Positions 63,462-64,000 of a DNA stretch of 64,000 nt are shown here, one piece after another. The notes beneath the pieces are model-generated. The model was given only the letters and a program-made list of their open reading frames with translations, was not told where the DNA came from and did no database searches. A program made the position numbers and the translations under genes. Position 1 is the stretch's first letter, and each line of letters starts with the position of its first letter. The stretch comes from an uncultured Lachnospiraceae bacterium. Its GTDB lineage: Bacteria; Bacillota; Clostridia; Lachnospirales; Lachnospiraceae. The stretch is taken from positions 30,818-94,817 of the forward strand of contig CAMNOU010000011.1 in the NCBI GenBank assembly GCA_946546945.1, read 5' to 3'.

Positions 63462-63508
63462 GTTCATCCTTATATGTTAATCCATTACATTCTATAATTC
63501 TCAAATAG

Positions 63509-63619
63509 TTACAAATACTCTATATCAAATGGTGCATTTGTAATGAAGAGAAACGTACAGTCTTCAAAAGCAGTTGCCCCGTGATCCATTTCCTCGCCTT
63601 CGGGAAACCAGACAAATGG
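63509..63619 (-). pseudogene. Cupin-domain remnant
   Basis: 36 codons on the minus strand ending at a stop at 63509, with a stop just before the first codon and no start. It translates to a C-terminal cupin piece, 'WFPEGEEMDHGATAFEDC' and 'FLFITNAPFDIEYL'. The rest of the gene is missing. Between here and 63720 I see only a 21-codon ATG-led peptide on the minus strand that I cannot place. Confidence 0.6.
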
Positions 63620-63719
63620 TTACCAGCCTGATCGTCAGCATCCAATCTCTTTCAAAATTCTATCCGCATCATATCCCGGATGCAAAGAAACCACATCCAT
63701 TTCTTGTGCTTCCCGCTCT

Positions 63720-64000
63720 TTACTCTTGTGATTCTGCTGAGCTCTGAAGTTCCTTCATTACCTGAACCGGATCATATTCTGTATCCTGCACTGAAATCAA
63801 ATCTCTTACCTTCTGAACAAAACTGATCTCCTCCCCGGTCAGTTCAGAGATTTCTTCGATACAGCGATTCTTTTGAAGCATCTTATGTATAATGGAAACC
63901 GTTTTACACAATTCTCCTTCTTCACGGCCGGTTTTCAGTCCAGCCTTCATTCCTTCTTCACGACCTTCTTCACGACCTTCTTCGCGGCCGGCTTCCCGCT
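63720..64000 (-). CDS. C-terminal part of an Rpn-family nuclease/transposase, cut by the window edge
   Basis: 93 codons run from the right edge to a stop at 63720. The edge side encodes a run of G-R-E-E repeats (12-base DNA repeat), typical of the linker of Rpn/PD-(D/E)XK transposase-like proteins. The end is helical ('CIEEISELTGEEISFVQKVRD'). The nuclease domain is outside the window. Part of the accessory region at 59-64 kb. Confidence 0.65.
   Translation of the reverse strand, partial: REAGREEGREEGREEGMKAGLKTGREEGELCKTVSIIHKMLQKNRCIEEISELTGEEISFVQKVRDLISVQDTEYDPVQVMKELQSSAESQE

Overview
The window looks like chromosomal DNA from a spore-forming, anaerobic Clostridia, most likely Lachnospiraceae. 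The reasons are the gene content and order: yqfC-yqfD-phoH-ybeY, and cysS-mrnC-rlmB followed by sigH. A glmS-type ribozyme, a clostridial-type thioredoxin reductase without NADPH motifs, butyryl-CoA-type metabolism and a phloretin hydrolase-like enzyme agree with this. Almost every gene lies on the minus strand. Only four convincing genes are on the plus strand: a FUSC exporter, an NCS2 purine permease, a small unknown protein and the phloretin/DAPG hydrolase-like protein. No rRNA, CRISPR array, prophage or complete insertion sequence is visible.

Layout. Positions 1-17 kb carry housekeeping genes: two flavoproteins, a SpoVB-like flippase, a DUF3048 lipoprotein, the ybeY/phoH/yqfD/yqfC block, rlmH, an acetate transporter, tRNA-Thr(GGT), a CPBP protease, DUF554, sigH, rlmB, mrnC, cysS, a NahK-like kinase and ispF. 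Positions 17-24 kb hold FUSC and NCS2 transporters, pepD and aroB. Positions 24-30 kb hold a sigma-like small protein, a 1070-residue Ig-repeat membrane protein and the Ser/Thr kinase coupled to it. Positions 30-35 kb hold a GDPD, thioredoxin with a flavin thioredoxin reductase, an alpha/beta hydrolase and sortase B. Positions 35-41 kb form an amino-sugar block (glmS, GlmU-like beta-helix protein, nagB, glmM). In it a glmS ribozyme sits downstream of glmS, in front of the GlmU-like/nagB/glmM genes. Positions 41-48 kb are accessory: unknown proteins, an orphan hypB, a lipoprotein, a membrane protein, a hotdog thioesterase and an AAA/nuclease protein. Two inverted copies of a structured repeat element with compensatory base changes lie here. 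Positions 47-52 kb hold a sulfur block (metY, cysK, a LysR regulator). Positions 52.5-59 kb hold a sigma54-type operon (CoA transferase, MaoC hydratase, GntP permease, acyl-CoA dehydrogenase) with a perfectly spaced -24/-12 promoter and its enhancer-binding regulator next door. Positions 59-64 kb hold a gamma carbonic anhydrase, a decayed AAA-ATPase gene, the phloretin/DAPG hydrolase-like gene, a phosphoesterase, a methyltransferase and gene remnants.

How the parts work together. The sigma54 operon reads as a short route from an imported hydroxy acid, plausibly (R)-3-hydroxybutyrate, through CoA transfer, dehydration and reduction to butyryl-CoA. The amino-sugar block makes and interconverts GlcN-6-P and GlcN-1-P and appears to be sensed by the ribozyme. 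The thioredoxin pair is probably driven by ferredoxin rather than NADPH. Product names are inferred from recognisable motifs and context, without database searches.
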